A stretch of DNA of 64,000 nucleotides. It comes from Lineus longissimus (lineage: Eukaryota > Nemertea > Pilidiophora > Heteronemertea > Lineidae). The stretch lies in NCBI RefSeq assembly GCF_910592395.1, contig NC_088310.1:6887501-6951500 (forward strand), read 5' to 3'. Below, in pieces: positions 40,625 through 52,184 of the stretch (its first letter is position 1; each line of letters opens with the position of its first letter). Position numbers and translations under genes: made by a program. Below the pieces are notes generated by a model. The model saw nothing but the letters and a program-made list of their open reading frames with translations, did no database searches and was not told where the DNA came from.

Positions 40625-42339
40625 CTAACATGCTTCTTGGCTGCATGATTTTCAAACGATATATCAACACCTTTGATACATAAACCTGGAACGCTTGCGG
40701 AGCTCTTGAAAATGGCTTCATGCAGAACGTGAGAACCTTCAAAAGCTGCAACTAACTGTTTCATTTTTTTGCTTAAAAGCAACCTTTCTCAATATTACAC
40801 TCATTTATCTTTAAAAAAAGCATAATCTGAACGCATAGATCGATTTTTATGCGCAACACAATGAATTCCATGGCGTATGGTGGATTACGAAAATCCATTG
40901 AAAAAAGATTGAAAACGTGCTTGATATACTGTTGGGCCTGTACTATGCAAATACTACACACAATGGAAACCATCATTTTAGGCATACAATGTATTTGCAT
41001 ATGCAAGTGCAAAAATTCTGTGTAGGAGGGGTGAAGTTCATAAATTGAAAGCAGTTCGTGTACCGCTTAATTATTATTCTAAAATGCATATTTCGTATTG
41101 TAAATGTTTACATGCATTATTGATAGCCCTTTTTTCACATCGTTTTTTTCTGTCAATGAAGACCTAGTGCCTGGCATGCCTGGAGATTAAATCAATGGAG
41201 TATGTGTTGTATCACAGGAAGGACGAGTTCATTGGCTATATTATTTGTTATGTAGGGGTAGCAAGTGCGCATGTTTTACTGTGACCCAGATATACATGTA
41301 AACTTATTGCAGGTGGACATCTTTACCGAAGGAACTGACCACTCTTAATAACAAAAAAGACGGTCAATGGACTCCTTAATATGACAAGTATAACATTGGC
41401 ATCTGTGTTAAAAAAACCAGCAAACGCCGAAAACAACTCCATTCAGAATCAATATCTCAAGAACACACCCGGAAAGTAACTTAACCTCAAACAAGACTCT
41501 GCTTTTCTACAAGAATGGATCTATCAGGTTTTTCTATTTGGAAGAAACAAGCCGCAAGCTTTACTAACATCCAGTTGGTCTGCTTTGTTTTCCGAAATGC
41601 TATCTTCCCTTTGTTTATTTAGGCTGGTTACTTTAAGGTTATTCAATTGAACCACGTGTCATGTATTCTCTAACATGCTAACAGGCTCCTATTTGAGTAC
41701 GGTTTTTATCTGGACCAGCCCTTTTTTCTCCGAGGCCATGTGATGAATAGTTCAACAAGGGAGTCTCTTGTTCTTTTGGGTGATCATCACTAACTTGACC
41801 TGAAAATGTCCCGTTCCGTTTTTTAATCAGTGAAAAGTGGTAAACTGATCCCAAAGAATGCCTTATACAATGCTAAGCTAAAAATGCCTTTTGGGTCATC
41901 GGATGCACCCTGTCAATCCTCTGAAAAACGATGTTATCTACAGATTGACGAGTTGAGATCCGTTCATTCTTTCGCATTCTTTTGGGAAAATCCTCCACAT
42001 TTATTGGTCCCAAAAGGGGCCATGCGATTCGGAGCCTTTTGTGACAGCTCTATCCGCAGTAATCCTGGGGATTTCCTTATCCCTTAGCAAAGGAGCATCT
42101 CCCCATTCGGGAGCACTGACTCTTGTTCTAAGCCTCCTTCTTGTTACTCAGTTGGATTTCGCCATGGTTTATCTCGAGAAGTCTCCAGGAAAAGACGGTT
42201 CTTATCTCAGGGTGTCAACAGGCGTCGTGTGTCGAAGGAGGATGACAAAAGGGATCAGAAGGCTTACAGCATACTATAGAACCTTTATATCTATGGTACA
42301 GGTCATGTTTTCTATTTCGATATAGGCATTCATGACTGC
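40625..42339. other. Noncoding stretch, no gene seen
   Basis: Short frames only; no repeat recognised. Confidence 0.4.
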
Positions 42340-42468
42340 AACCAAATAAGATGTTAAAAGATGGTTCTTAGCATATGTATGTGTTTGATTGTACTTCGAC
42401 AAGCACTGCCATGGCAGTACCCAAACAAAGATGTCAAAAGATGATTCTTAGTATATGTATGTTCGATT
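42340..42468 (+). repeat. Direct repeat (80-base period) with palindromic spacer
   Basis: A segment of about 49 bases containing TTAGCATATGTATGT recurs as TTAGTATATGTATGT (42340-42390 and 42420-42468). The spacer between them holds the perfect palindrome ACTGCCATGGCAGT (42404-42417). Confidence 0.7.
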
Positions 42469-43298
42469 AATGATTGCACAGTTAAGTGAAATCCATTTGC
42501 CTACGGAGGTATAATGTAAGCGATATGGTAGATCTATTATCATGATGAACAGCATGAAACGAAGATTAGTATATGACCCTACAAGCATCCCTAAAAGGGA
42601 CATAAACTGCTGAGTACATCGTACAGTGAATGTATCCATATCATCGGTTCGAATTACTCCATGGCTTTAAAATCAACATTAAACATCACAGACTTCGTGT
42701 TCTGATTTGTAAACGCCCTGATAAACAATCAGGAGACAAATCAGATAAAAATGATAAAACTGATATCAGCTCAAGCACAAACAACTGTTACATTCGCTAA
42801 TGTATTTCATTTCAAATACACAATCATAGTGACAATAGATTCAGAGTGTTCCCTATTAACTTTTAAGAAGATAAAAATGCATTGTGTATTTTACACTCAG
42901 GTGCATGCAGCGTGCAGTGTGCTCTAGATACTGTATCGAAGCAATCCATCGGAATCAATCAATAGATATATCGACAGGTTCTTTTGAAGTCCCTTGGAAT
43001 TATTTTCTATTAGCCAAGAGACGCCATGATAAATATGGATTTGTTTTTCTATAACTGAATGCATCCCTTTTCACGTTAACACCTACATGCTGCGCGACTA
43101 ACGCTCTCAATGCATATAGTTTCTTTACTCCGTGTTAAATGCCAAAGAGTTGTTTAAATGTCAATTCGAAGTATTCTCGTATTTGCTGAAGCAATACTTG
43201 TGTGTATGATATTGATAGACACTTAAGGTAATGAATTAGCTCGGAAAAAAAACGAGTCTATTTATTGAAATAGTTTATTCTTAAACAGCCAATAAAGA
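42469..43298. other. Noncoding stretch, no gene seen
   Basis: No frame or repeat worth calling. Confidence 0.4.
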
Positions 43299-43341
43299 AA
43301 TTACACACAGGTCGAGTGTGCATGTCAACCTGTGTGTAATT
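43299..43341. repeat. Perfect 14-bp hairpin
   Basis: AATTACACACAGGT and its exact complement flank a 15-base loop, just upstream of the minisatellite array. Confidence 0.8.
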
Positions 43342-43375
43342 GGTTGTAAAGGCCACTGGCCAATGTTAAAGAGAC

Positions 43376-43690
43376 TCCGCCGTCAGCATCCAAAGCTGAG
43401 CATAAGCACGCCTTGCAGTCAGCATGCAAGTTGAGATGTTTCTGTGGTCAGTATGCAAATGAGCCCTTTGTAAACTATGAACAAATCTAAGCCTTCTATG
43501 CTTGGTCGTCAGTATGCAATTGATGCCTTTGGAGACAATGGACAAAACTGAGCACGACACCTTGGCGGTCAATAAGCAAATTATGCCTTTGTAAACAATG
43601 GAACAAGCCTTTGGAAACAATGGTACAAAACGGAGTATGATACGCTTTGCAGTCAGCATGCAAATAAGGCTTTTTGTCAAGACTCAATAG
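43376..43690. repeat. Degenerate minisatellite array
   Basis: At least four to five units of roughly 60-75 bases share GTCAGTATGCAAAT, GCCTTTGTAAACAATGG and ACAAAACTGAGCA-like blocks in the same order. The minus-strand frames across it encode the repetitive motif and are not genes. Confidence 0.7.
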
Positions 43691-44769
43691 CAAAAACTGA
43701 AGATTGATGTAAACGAATAATTAGGTGGTCTACGTAGACATGATCGGTCCCATATGAGACATTTGTCAAATAAATGACAAAAAATCAAGTCATCATAATG
43801 TGAAAGCAGATGATCAATGAGAAAACAATGACAGGAAAATCTGAATGTAGAGCTTTATCTTGTTTCGTTGATGACATGTCACAAGAAGTAACGCTTTGAT
43901 CTTGCGATTGTGACTTTCCCGATATTACTACTTTGGGCCAAACGACTGTCTGCTCCTATCTATCGTGTACCTTAACACCAGTTGCGACAGAATGACAATA
44001 ATACCGCGAATGCCTTGGCTTTAACAATAACACCCATTTTCGTTAGAGATAAGAGGCTTTGCGTATATATATCGTAAGTATTGGTTTATCAAAGATGATA
44101 CATAATGGACGAAAGAACACGTGGGACACTGGCATGATGTCCTCTCTGCAGCAATAGGTAAAATGTCGCCAGGTTTCATCTTTATTTCCTTTTGTCTTGT
44201 TTTGCTACTTACTAATAGTATATTTTACTATTGGGCACCTTTTATTTGCGCATCAGGTGGATTTCAGATGGGGAAAAGAGAGGATTTACATGAATTGATC
44301 AAGACCACAAGCTGAAAAAACGTTCTTGCCACAAATACGTCGGGTAAATGAAATGCATGCACTGTTTAAACTAACAAGATCACTAATCGGTGAATCGGAA
44401 AAACATCAATGGTGTAATGAGGTGTCTTATTAGCTACTTGTAAATAAACATATGAACATGACGAAGGTTGTAAGTAGCTGACGGGTAACATGAATTCTAG
44501 TGTGGAAACATCATAACAATGTGTCTAAGTCTAAGAACAATGTGTCTAACGTGAACGAACCTCTTTTTTCAAAATGTTCTGCACAGCAACCTTTTAAAAG
44601 CAATCTTAAATATCGCAGCCATTTTGATCCGTAGGTTTTTTTTCAATAATTTCATTAAGATATTGAATATCAAATGTTGAGCAGGGAATGATTGTGATCC
44701 TTAAACGACATTTTTTAAAACGTTGCTTATTCTAGTTCTAGTTATTAACGTAATCGCAGGGCGCTGATC
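43691..44769. other. Noncoding stretch, no gene seen
   Basis: Featureless AT-rich sequence. Confidence 0.4.
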
Positions 44770-44838
44770 TTTTTTTTTCTCGGGTTTGGACTCAGGCTGG
44801 AAGCAATGCGAACACTACCTTACCAACTGAACTGTAAA
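44770..44838 (-). repeat. tRNA-derived SINE head with A-rich tail
   Basis: Read on the minus strand, CAGTTCAGTTGGTAAGG (box A-like, 44817-44833) precedes GAGTCCAAACCCG (box B-like, 44781-44793), followed by a run of nine A. The order, spacing and tail suit a retroposed SINE. Confidence 0.5.
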
Positions 44839-47800
44839 TAGCCAACAAACCATTTATTCACCTCCCACGCCAGAAGCTTCTTGTTCATGTTATTAGCAAC
44901 ATCATTCATGTTAAACCATTAAACTTCCCGTTTCTTTCTTGTGCCTGAAGACATACCGCATACTCCCATGCAACTCCAATCTACTGTACGATGAAAAGCA
45001 ACGTTGATGTACAACTGAATGGAGTCTCAACGATGCCCCATGGTATCATTGTTACTCTTTTATCTCCCCTTCGATACACATAGGCTGTTGAAAGCAAACA
45101 CGATCTGGCGTTTAAAGAATGGTACAATATCTAGCCTTTTTCTTAAAGAGGACGAGTCAGAACATATCCTAACGCATTAGGTAGCTTTCTAATGCACATT
45201 ACAAAAATGCATTTTAAAATGTAAAATAAGAACCTCTACCAGTGGTTCTCGAGAAGGAAATGGCTGGCTGTTCATCTCCACTATTGATAAGGAAGGGCTG
45301 TATCTCTCCTGGACACATACGATGCGGATGATTACCCCACCAAAAGCCCGATGTCTTGCAGAACGGCACTGTCACTGGCAAAAGAACAGACGCATTTACA
45401 GTCCTGAAAGCAATATGCGTTGCTCTTTCCAAGCCACTTATATTGGAACTTGCCATCTGGAAATCTTATTACGATGGTGATACTGTTAACGCCCAATTGC
45501 ACGGTTCAATAATTAAGCATTAATAGATTTCCTGATAGAATTCATACAGTAGATGTAGACACTAGTTTTCGTTAGAGATTTTGCTTCATGAGGTGCCGGT
45601 ATCCTTTCTAGCTTAGGCTTCTTGTGTCTTCCTCAAAACCGGTTGTGATAACCAGCGATTGGTGATGCTCCATAGAAAGACCTTTTAGAACACTCTATGG
45701 CGGAAAACTTCTCTCGCTTAGTCTGGTTTGCATTTGGCATGTTTAGTAGTAGCCGCCAGACATCAGAAATCATCGCTCAGTATTTAAAAATAAACATGTT
45801 TTTCACGAACAAGATACTGGACACCCATGGGGTTACTCGATTTTACCAGACAGCGCTTACTGGAGCAGTTGAGTTGGATTCGTGGCTAAAGATGTTAAAA
45901 ATGAGAAGAAAGCATGCAACGTACTGCCCCCTCAGTCTCAGAATGTAGTTACTGACTTGACAATGTAGGTCAGCACATATGTAAAACATCATTCAACGTA
46001 CATGTAGTTCATTCAAGATGGCGTGTATGAACCTCAGGCTGGCGTGCGGAATACGATTCAACTACAATGCATTTAGGTATGCTAAATATACTTTCTAACT
46101 GTTACAAATCCTTTCAAATGTTTTGTGCTAGTTCCTGGCTAGATGTTTTGCCACGAGAACATTTTCCAACATACAGAGCTCGTCTTTTTCCAATTACCCA
46201 ATGATAAAGTGTCAGCATTGACCGACAAGTCTAATAGACGGTAGCTCTGCAGACTGCACTGATGATAGATAATACCCAGTAACTACCCTGCGTAAATAGT
46301 CGAATGACATTAATTAGGCATTATCTTCTTTTTATGGCGGAGTAGTCGCTCGTATAACTATCCCATGCATCATGTTTGTTAAGGCAATGTACATCTACAT
46401 GTGCATGTACATGATATCAAGGATAATATGCTTAATACATATAATGCTACTGTTCACAGTACCCATATATCACCAACCTGCCATAGATTTTAGTGTATAC
46501 GGTTGCAACTATAAATTCAAAATCGGGATTGGAAAAACTCGACGAAATAGTAAAAAGTATAATGGAACACAGAGGGTGTAAACAATTTGGGATGAACTGA
46601 CAGGTAGGACCGGTGTGGATTTATCACACTGCCGTTTTCTCGCAAACTGGTGACAATTCCTTGACGTTCCCAGGATGCCTTTTTTCTAGATTACATAAAA
46701 TCTAAAGGGGCCGTCTATATCGTCGTTGGTAACTGGACACTGCTAGCTCTAAGTAGCGATTGCATAAACCTATTACCGTCACTGACATCATGTCAGACAT
46801 GTGACAAAAGGCTCATCTTGGCAATCGCTGGTCACACTTTATGGACTTAGGTGAAGTAACAACCAAATTCTGTTGCTGTACCCGGATGGCATCACAAGTA
46901 AACCGAACGTTCGCGGCCATTTTGTAGATGCAGGCGAAACCCAAACATGAATAAACATCTACTTTTCCAATAATCGCGAATGGTCTTTGGGCGAAGATAC
47001 CTACTGGGAGTTCAATGTTTGGTAGAAAGGATCAATATTATACCGGCTATTTATCAAATACTGACGTAATAACAATAAAACATGATGTTTGAGTTTTAGA
47101 CGAGAACTCTCGCTTGGGTCCCGCGATCAAGCTAATGGTCGAGAAGAGTTCGAGACTAACATCTCGTCGTCGTCAGCTGATGAAGACGTCATACATGTAG
47201 CCTGAAGTCGATTATCCAGAGCTGTACATCTGTGATCCTACTCACTGCTTGATATGATATGATTGAGAACCAAAATATTCCTCATTTCACCTACACGAAG
47301 CTACTTAAAACGTGTTTTAAGTAAAACGATATTCTGCAAATGAGGGGCGGGTGTACCTTGCGAGTCAGAGAGAGTTTTTAGGCCTTCAGATCATGATTTG
47401 TTGATGCTATGTTATTTTGGTTGCGTATCATCGCCTACATGAGACCAATTCCCTAAAGCTAAAAAAGAAATAAAGCGCACCGTGCTATTTATGATTTCAT
47501 ACCCTCTAGCACTCCGCACACATCGGTTAACATTTAAATAGCATGTTACATACGCGATACAATGTCAAAGGAAGAGTTTCTTTTAGCCTCTTCAGTTGAT
47601 ATGATAAATTAACGTAGGTTTGTTGTCGGATCAATACGTCTATCCACTCCACCTCTTCTTGCAGTGTAAACCTAGAAACACCCGCTAGGTCATCGAACGA
47701 TGCTGGCATCGTAGCTGCATTCTCTTTTCGCTGATCCTGTCACATTAGACATTAGAGGAAAACATGGATCCTGTCAGAGAGGAGAAGCAGATTTTTACAG

Positions 47801-48334
47801 AAGGGGACTCAAAGGCTGGGACTAGGGGTCCAATTGGTAGTCTTCATGTGTCTAATATGTGCAGTCAGGGGACTAGGTTGTGTTTTTTTGCGATGAGCAT
47901 GTTCTTGTTGCAAGTGTGAACCGTTTCAGTATATGGAAGAAAGGAGAGACCCCTATTGGTGATGTCTTGTAACTTTATCGTGCATAACTGGCTGCTGCCT
48001 ATTGACCCTCTTAAAAACGGGACTAATAGGCAGGAGCCGTGGTCGTCAGTGAATTACATACACATTTCGGGGTTTGATTAAGTGATTGATATATTCGCCG
48101 TAGGTCTCGATGTGTACTCAAAGTGTTGAGGGATGTTGTTATCCATAACGTATCGATGACACTTCTCATTGGTACCTTGAATCCTATATTCGAAAACCTT
48201 CAGCAGTATCAATCAGATCGATATTGAATAAAGCAGGTACCCTGGTATGTACTTAAAGCGACAGACAATGTCAATACGAGGAATACTCGACATGTATACA
48301 TTGAGTGTCGTAGATAAACCTATTGTTACCTAAA
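44839..48334. other. Noncoding stretch, no gene supported
   Basis: The minus frame 45214-45456 (80 codons) has balanced composition but no recognised motif. A 22-base near-palindrome (TACTTAAAAC GT GTTTTAAGTA) lies near 47302-47323. Confidence 0.4.
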
Positions 48335-48395
48335 AGCCCAGGGTTTGAACTGCTCACTTAAAATGTAAGTGCTTTCTCCATTCATGACAGGTGCA
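48335..48395 (-). repeat. tRNA-like relic (Lys-type appearance)
   Basis: On the minus strand a stem CACTTA/TAAGTG encloses a loop centred on TTT, followed by GCAGTTCAAACCCTGGG, a good box B. The acceptor and D arms are not convincing. SINE head or tRNA pseudogene. Confidence 0.35.
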
Positions 48396-48824
48396 GATTC
48401 AGCCTAATTAATTTCTATTTATGGATGTGCATGTATGGTGTCAGTCAGATGTGTGACCAATAACATTTTGAAGTACATGTACGTACATAATGCATCTCAC
48501 CCACCGTCTGGGCTCTGTCACAGGCCTGTCAGAGCTACAGAAAAATGACAGTTTGCTTTGTTTTGTTTTTACAGCCTCCATTTCCATCCGACGTGGAGGA
48601 GTGTTGGGTAGCCACTGCGGTTACGACAAAAGATGCAGTTATGCATTTGTGAAGGACAGTGTGTTTTAAATTTAGCATCCCCTCCTCAGCAGGGACATAC
48701 ACAGGTACAAGAGCATGTCAAGAATTTAGAGGAGACTGAAACGACCGTAATTTTCTCTTTAGATTCTTCCATGCAATGTCCATCTTCAACATTAACATCA
48801 CCGTCATTGTGTTTCAATAAAGCT

Positions 48825-48960
48825 CTGTACACACTGACAACATTTTCGGTAACATTTTCGGAAACATCTCGGCAACACACCTGGGGAAATTTGGCCCTGT
48901 TTACACATGACAACATTCGACAACATGTTGGGCAACTTGTTACCGGATATTTCTGAGAAA
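48825..48960 (+). repeat. CAACATG-rich dispersed repeat, copy 1
   Basis: It starts CTGTACACACTGACAACATT and contains several AACATTTTCGG/AACATGTTGGGCAAC units. It shares order with copy 2 at 49310-49490. The repeat is internally repetitive and partly palindromic (CAACATGTTG). Confidence 0.6.
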
Positions 48961-49309
48961 ATGAGGATTTGGACGGAAATTCATAAACAATGGAAGATTC
49001 CAAGAGAAGAAGATGTATTGTCGGGGGCTCTGCCATAATTTTACGTATCCTGATTGAAAGACGGCAAAGAAGACGTTAAGATGAGAAAAGAGTGTGGACA
49101 AGACCATGGATATATATGAGAGACCAGCATGGGGCCTACCACTGTCCCCTGTCTACTGTCATCCCATAAACAGGCACAACTTTTCCATACTGCGATAAGT
49201 TGTTCCACTTCACTCAATAACCATTCTTGCTGGAGGCTGCTATTTTGACTACATCACATGGCTTCAGGTAGATCATGTGATTTGTCGCCTATTTCTGATT
49301 GGATAAAAC

Positions 49310-49490
49310 TCGACAACACTCGGCAACAAAATTGATTTTGTATTATTTCGACAACATTTAAGCAACATTTGGCCAACATGTTACCGAATGTTTCCGAACT
49401 GTACACACTGCCAACATTTTCGATAACATCGCACCTGGACAACATGTTGGCCAACATGTTTCCCAAAATGTTGTCATCGGTGAAAAGAAT
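49310..49490 (+). repeat. CAACATG-rich dispersed repeat, copy 2
   Basis: Contains CTGTACACACTGCCAACATT, AACATGTTGGCCAACATGTT and GGCAACAAAATTG blocks. It is in the same orientation as copy 1, about 0.5 kb downstream. Short-period CAACA(T/C) units suggest a MITE-type or satellite-like element. Confidence 0.6.
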
Positions 49491-50160
49491 ACCTCATAGG
49501 AATATAGAACACGACCAGGTGATGGAACCCATTTCGGTTCCCGCCAACTACTTCACCAACGCATAATTATTTGCTTTAAATAGTGTTATGTGACACTAAT
49601 TCACTTCCAATGAATTAAGATATTTTGAACACATCGCTGCATAACCACAAACCATGTGGCCAGGATATGTAACTATATACAGAACTCGGCATACAATTGA
49701 CAACTATCTGGCTTAGCCATTTTTTTTCTACTTTAATTTGCAAATATCTGCACACAAAGCATTAGTACTTATTAAGCTTCCCTCGGAGAAGCATATGTAC
49801 ATATTATCTATATCATTTATTAACCGCAGAATACTGTATACAATATACATTATTGCGGCCCTGTAGTGCAATTGCAAATGGTAACAGTCATACGTTTCCA
49901 TGAGGACAATTCATCCGCAAGAAGATACGTTATGCAATGGCGCTTTTTATCATCTAATTCCAAGGTGACTTTTCGTCGCATTGTCCTGAGGCATTGTGTC
50001 ATACAAGTAATGATTTAACCATATCAGGACCATGTTCGGAACGTCATTGTTTGTTGAGACACCCTTTGCATCAGTGCTGGTGCCCTGGTGCTGATGTAGA
50101 GGTTTGAAATGCCCTTGGATAGAATGTCCAGGGAACAAAGCGTTTTATCATGCGCCTTTA
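49491..50160. other. Noncoding stretch, no gene seen
   Basis: No frame or repeat supported. Confidence 0.4.
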
Positions 50161-50531
50161 TGCAAGTATCAATTCGTTTCTTGTACCCCCCCCCCCCCCT
50201 CCTCAAGGGTAGTTAAGCTATCACCACTAATCTTTGCCGATGCTTGAGTAGTATTTATTTTTCCTTTAGTGAAAATTTGGCGAAGCTGGAAAGAATAAGG
50301 ATGCTAATGTGTCGATGTCTTGTCGAACATACAGCCTTACCCAGTAAAATTAGTTCGGTTACTTTATATGACGGTGATAACTGATATATTGTTGATGGTG
50401 ATGTCTTGACGAAAGAAAAAGTAGCATTGGTGAAAAAAGGGTGATGCTTGAGCCTTAAGATGTCGTTATAGGGTGATAAGGTGTCGTACCCTTGAGGAGG
50501 GGGGGGTACAAGACACGAATTGATACTTGCA
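50161..50531. mobile_element. Foldback element with homopolymer C/G inside its inverted arms
   Basis: The left arm 50161-50226 (TGCAAGTATCAATTCG, a run of 14 C, then TCCTCAAGGGTA and TATCACC) matches the inverse of 50471-50531, where the run is G and shorter. Total length about 370 bases, with no coding capacity. The differing lengths of the homopolymer show slippage after the arms formed. Confidence 0.65.
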
Positions 50532-52136
50532 TTAATCCCAGCGGTATTGAAAGTCGTGACCTCTCTCGAGCCATGCACATAATCTGAGACGGACACTCTT
50601 TCCAGTGGAACATTTTCTACTTCTACACCGGGTATGAGCGTTAGATTAAAGGGATCCGGAAAGAATCCCAGCCGGTCATATAAATAAGGATGAAACTTCT
50701 AAGCGACTTTATCCATTAGATAACACAGCACTTGTCATCTGGTGTTAGGAGAATTACGAGGGACATGCAAATTCATTGAGGATGTCAGCTGACGGCATCT
50801 TTCTTTCAATGGTTTCAGTCAACGGGATCATTTTCAATTGCTTTTTGAGACCGTAAGTCGCCCTCAAAATTCGCTATACATCACGTTATACGTGTGGCTA
50901 TTCGTTAAAACTTACAAACTTGACCAAAGCGTATAAAGTCACTGACCGCACGAGCAAGGTTTATACTGAAAACAGTATTACTTACATTAAGAACAGTTAG
51001 AATGAAAACATTTTCCACTTGCATTATTAATTAAAATCCAGGTTGTTGGGTTCAACAAAGAGATTATTAGATGTTATATACATATTGACTGAGCTAAAGC
51101 TTATGTTAGAGACTTTGCCCAATAAGCATTAAAAATCCCCTTTTTGGGTTGGGTACTTTACATTAACAGTAATGAATTGGTAATATGGATTTAAACGAGA
51201 TCATTGCCCTTCAAAGCGCTGAAGCAAATGTTATAATGTGAAATACGACTTTTTCATGAGTTCTGGTTTACTAACTTGATACAGGTTTTCACTTTTTGAA
51301 GCCTATATTCTCCTTCAATGTGAGTTGGTTCACATGTCACCCTTGACAATTCCTTTGTCCTATGTGGGGTTCTGAACCAAGAAACTACCCCTCCATCACG
51401 AGAGCTATACGGTGCTATGACATACATGTCAAGCTGATTCCAAACCTGCTGGCTCGATCCTTATCTCTAGGCCAAAAAGCACGTACATAATCACATATTT
51501 CTAGAGCAAGTTTACAATCCAACGATACGCTGATTGAATATTTCAAGCGGCAAGAACACCATCACAACGGTTTAACGAACACTGATGGAATATTTCAACG
51601 AACATGTTCACAACCCCAACTTTTGAACTTATGTGAGACTTGTTGATTGAATATTTCAACAAAAAAGTTCACAATCACATTTTTTTCTCTAACATCTAAA
51701 GAAACCCGGCTTACATGTAGTTTGTAAATGATATCTCTGTATTGTTTATCGAAACGGAATAGTCGTATCTCAATACCTTAAACTCATATGAGTTATGCGC
51801 TCAGCTTCCTTTCTGGTATTGAATTTCTGTTCCAATCTGTCCAACGCGTAGGCGAAGAGAGAAATATTGGCGCGACATTTCTTTTGAGTCTGCAAGAGCT
51901 TTTTTGTGGAAACACTAAGACATTGGGGAGGGGCGAGCTGAAAAAGACTGCCGGAATATCATTTTGTCATGCCATTACTTTGACGTTTTTTTGGAAGTGC
52001 AGATGCCGTTGGCAGTAAGTAATCTGAAACCAGTTGATATGCAAAAGGAATATCTATTCCTCGGTATAGGACACCGGCGGTTTTTCACACTTCAAATTGG
52101 CTTGACAGAAGCATGGCTTCTGAAAGTGCCACTGAC
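50532..52136. other. Noncoding stretch, no gene seen
   Basis: Short frames only. Confidence 0.4.
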
Positions 52137-52184
52137 TTTAAGCAGAGTCCTTCAAATAAAAGTATTTGGAAGACTCTGCTTTAA
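52137..52184. repeat. Compact hairpin, 22-base arms, tiny loop
   Basis: An arm containing AAGCAGAGTCCTTCAAATA pairs with TATTTGGAAGACTCTGCTT at about 19 of 22 positions around a four-base loop. Confidence 0.7.

Noticed and set aside
40042-40782. Several 60-117-codon frames on both strands
   Set aside because: They run through the inverted arms of the element at 40053-40624.
43366-43693. Repetitive 104- and 65-codon frames
   Set aside because: They are translations of a minisatellite array.
48633-49566. Frames of 65-116 codons
   Set aside because: They lie in the CAACATG-rich repeats or their spacer and show no domain.
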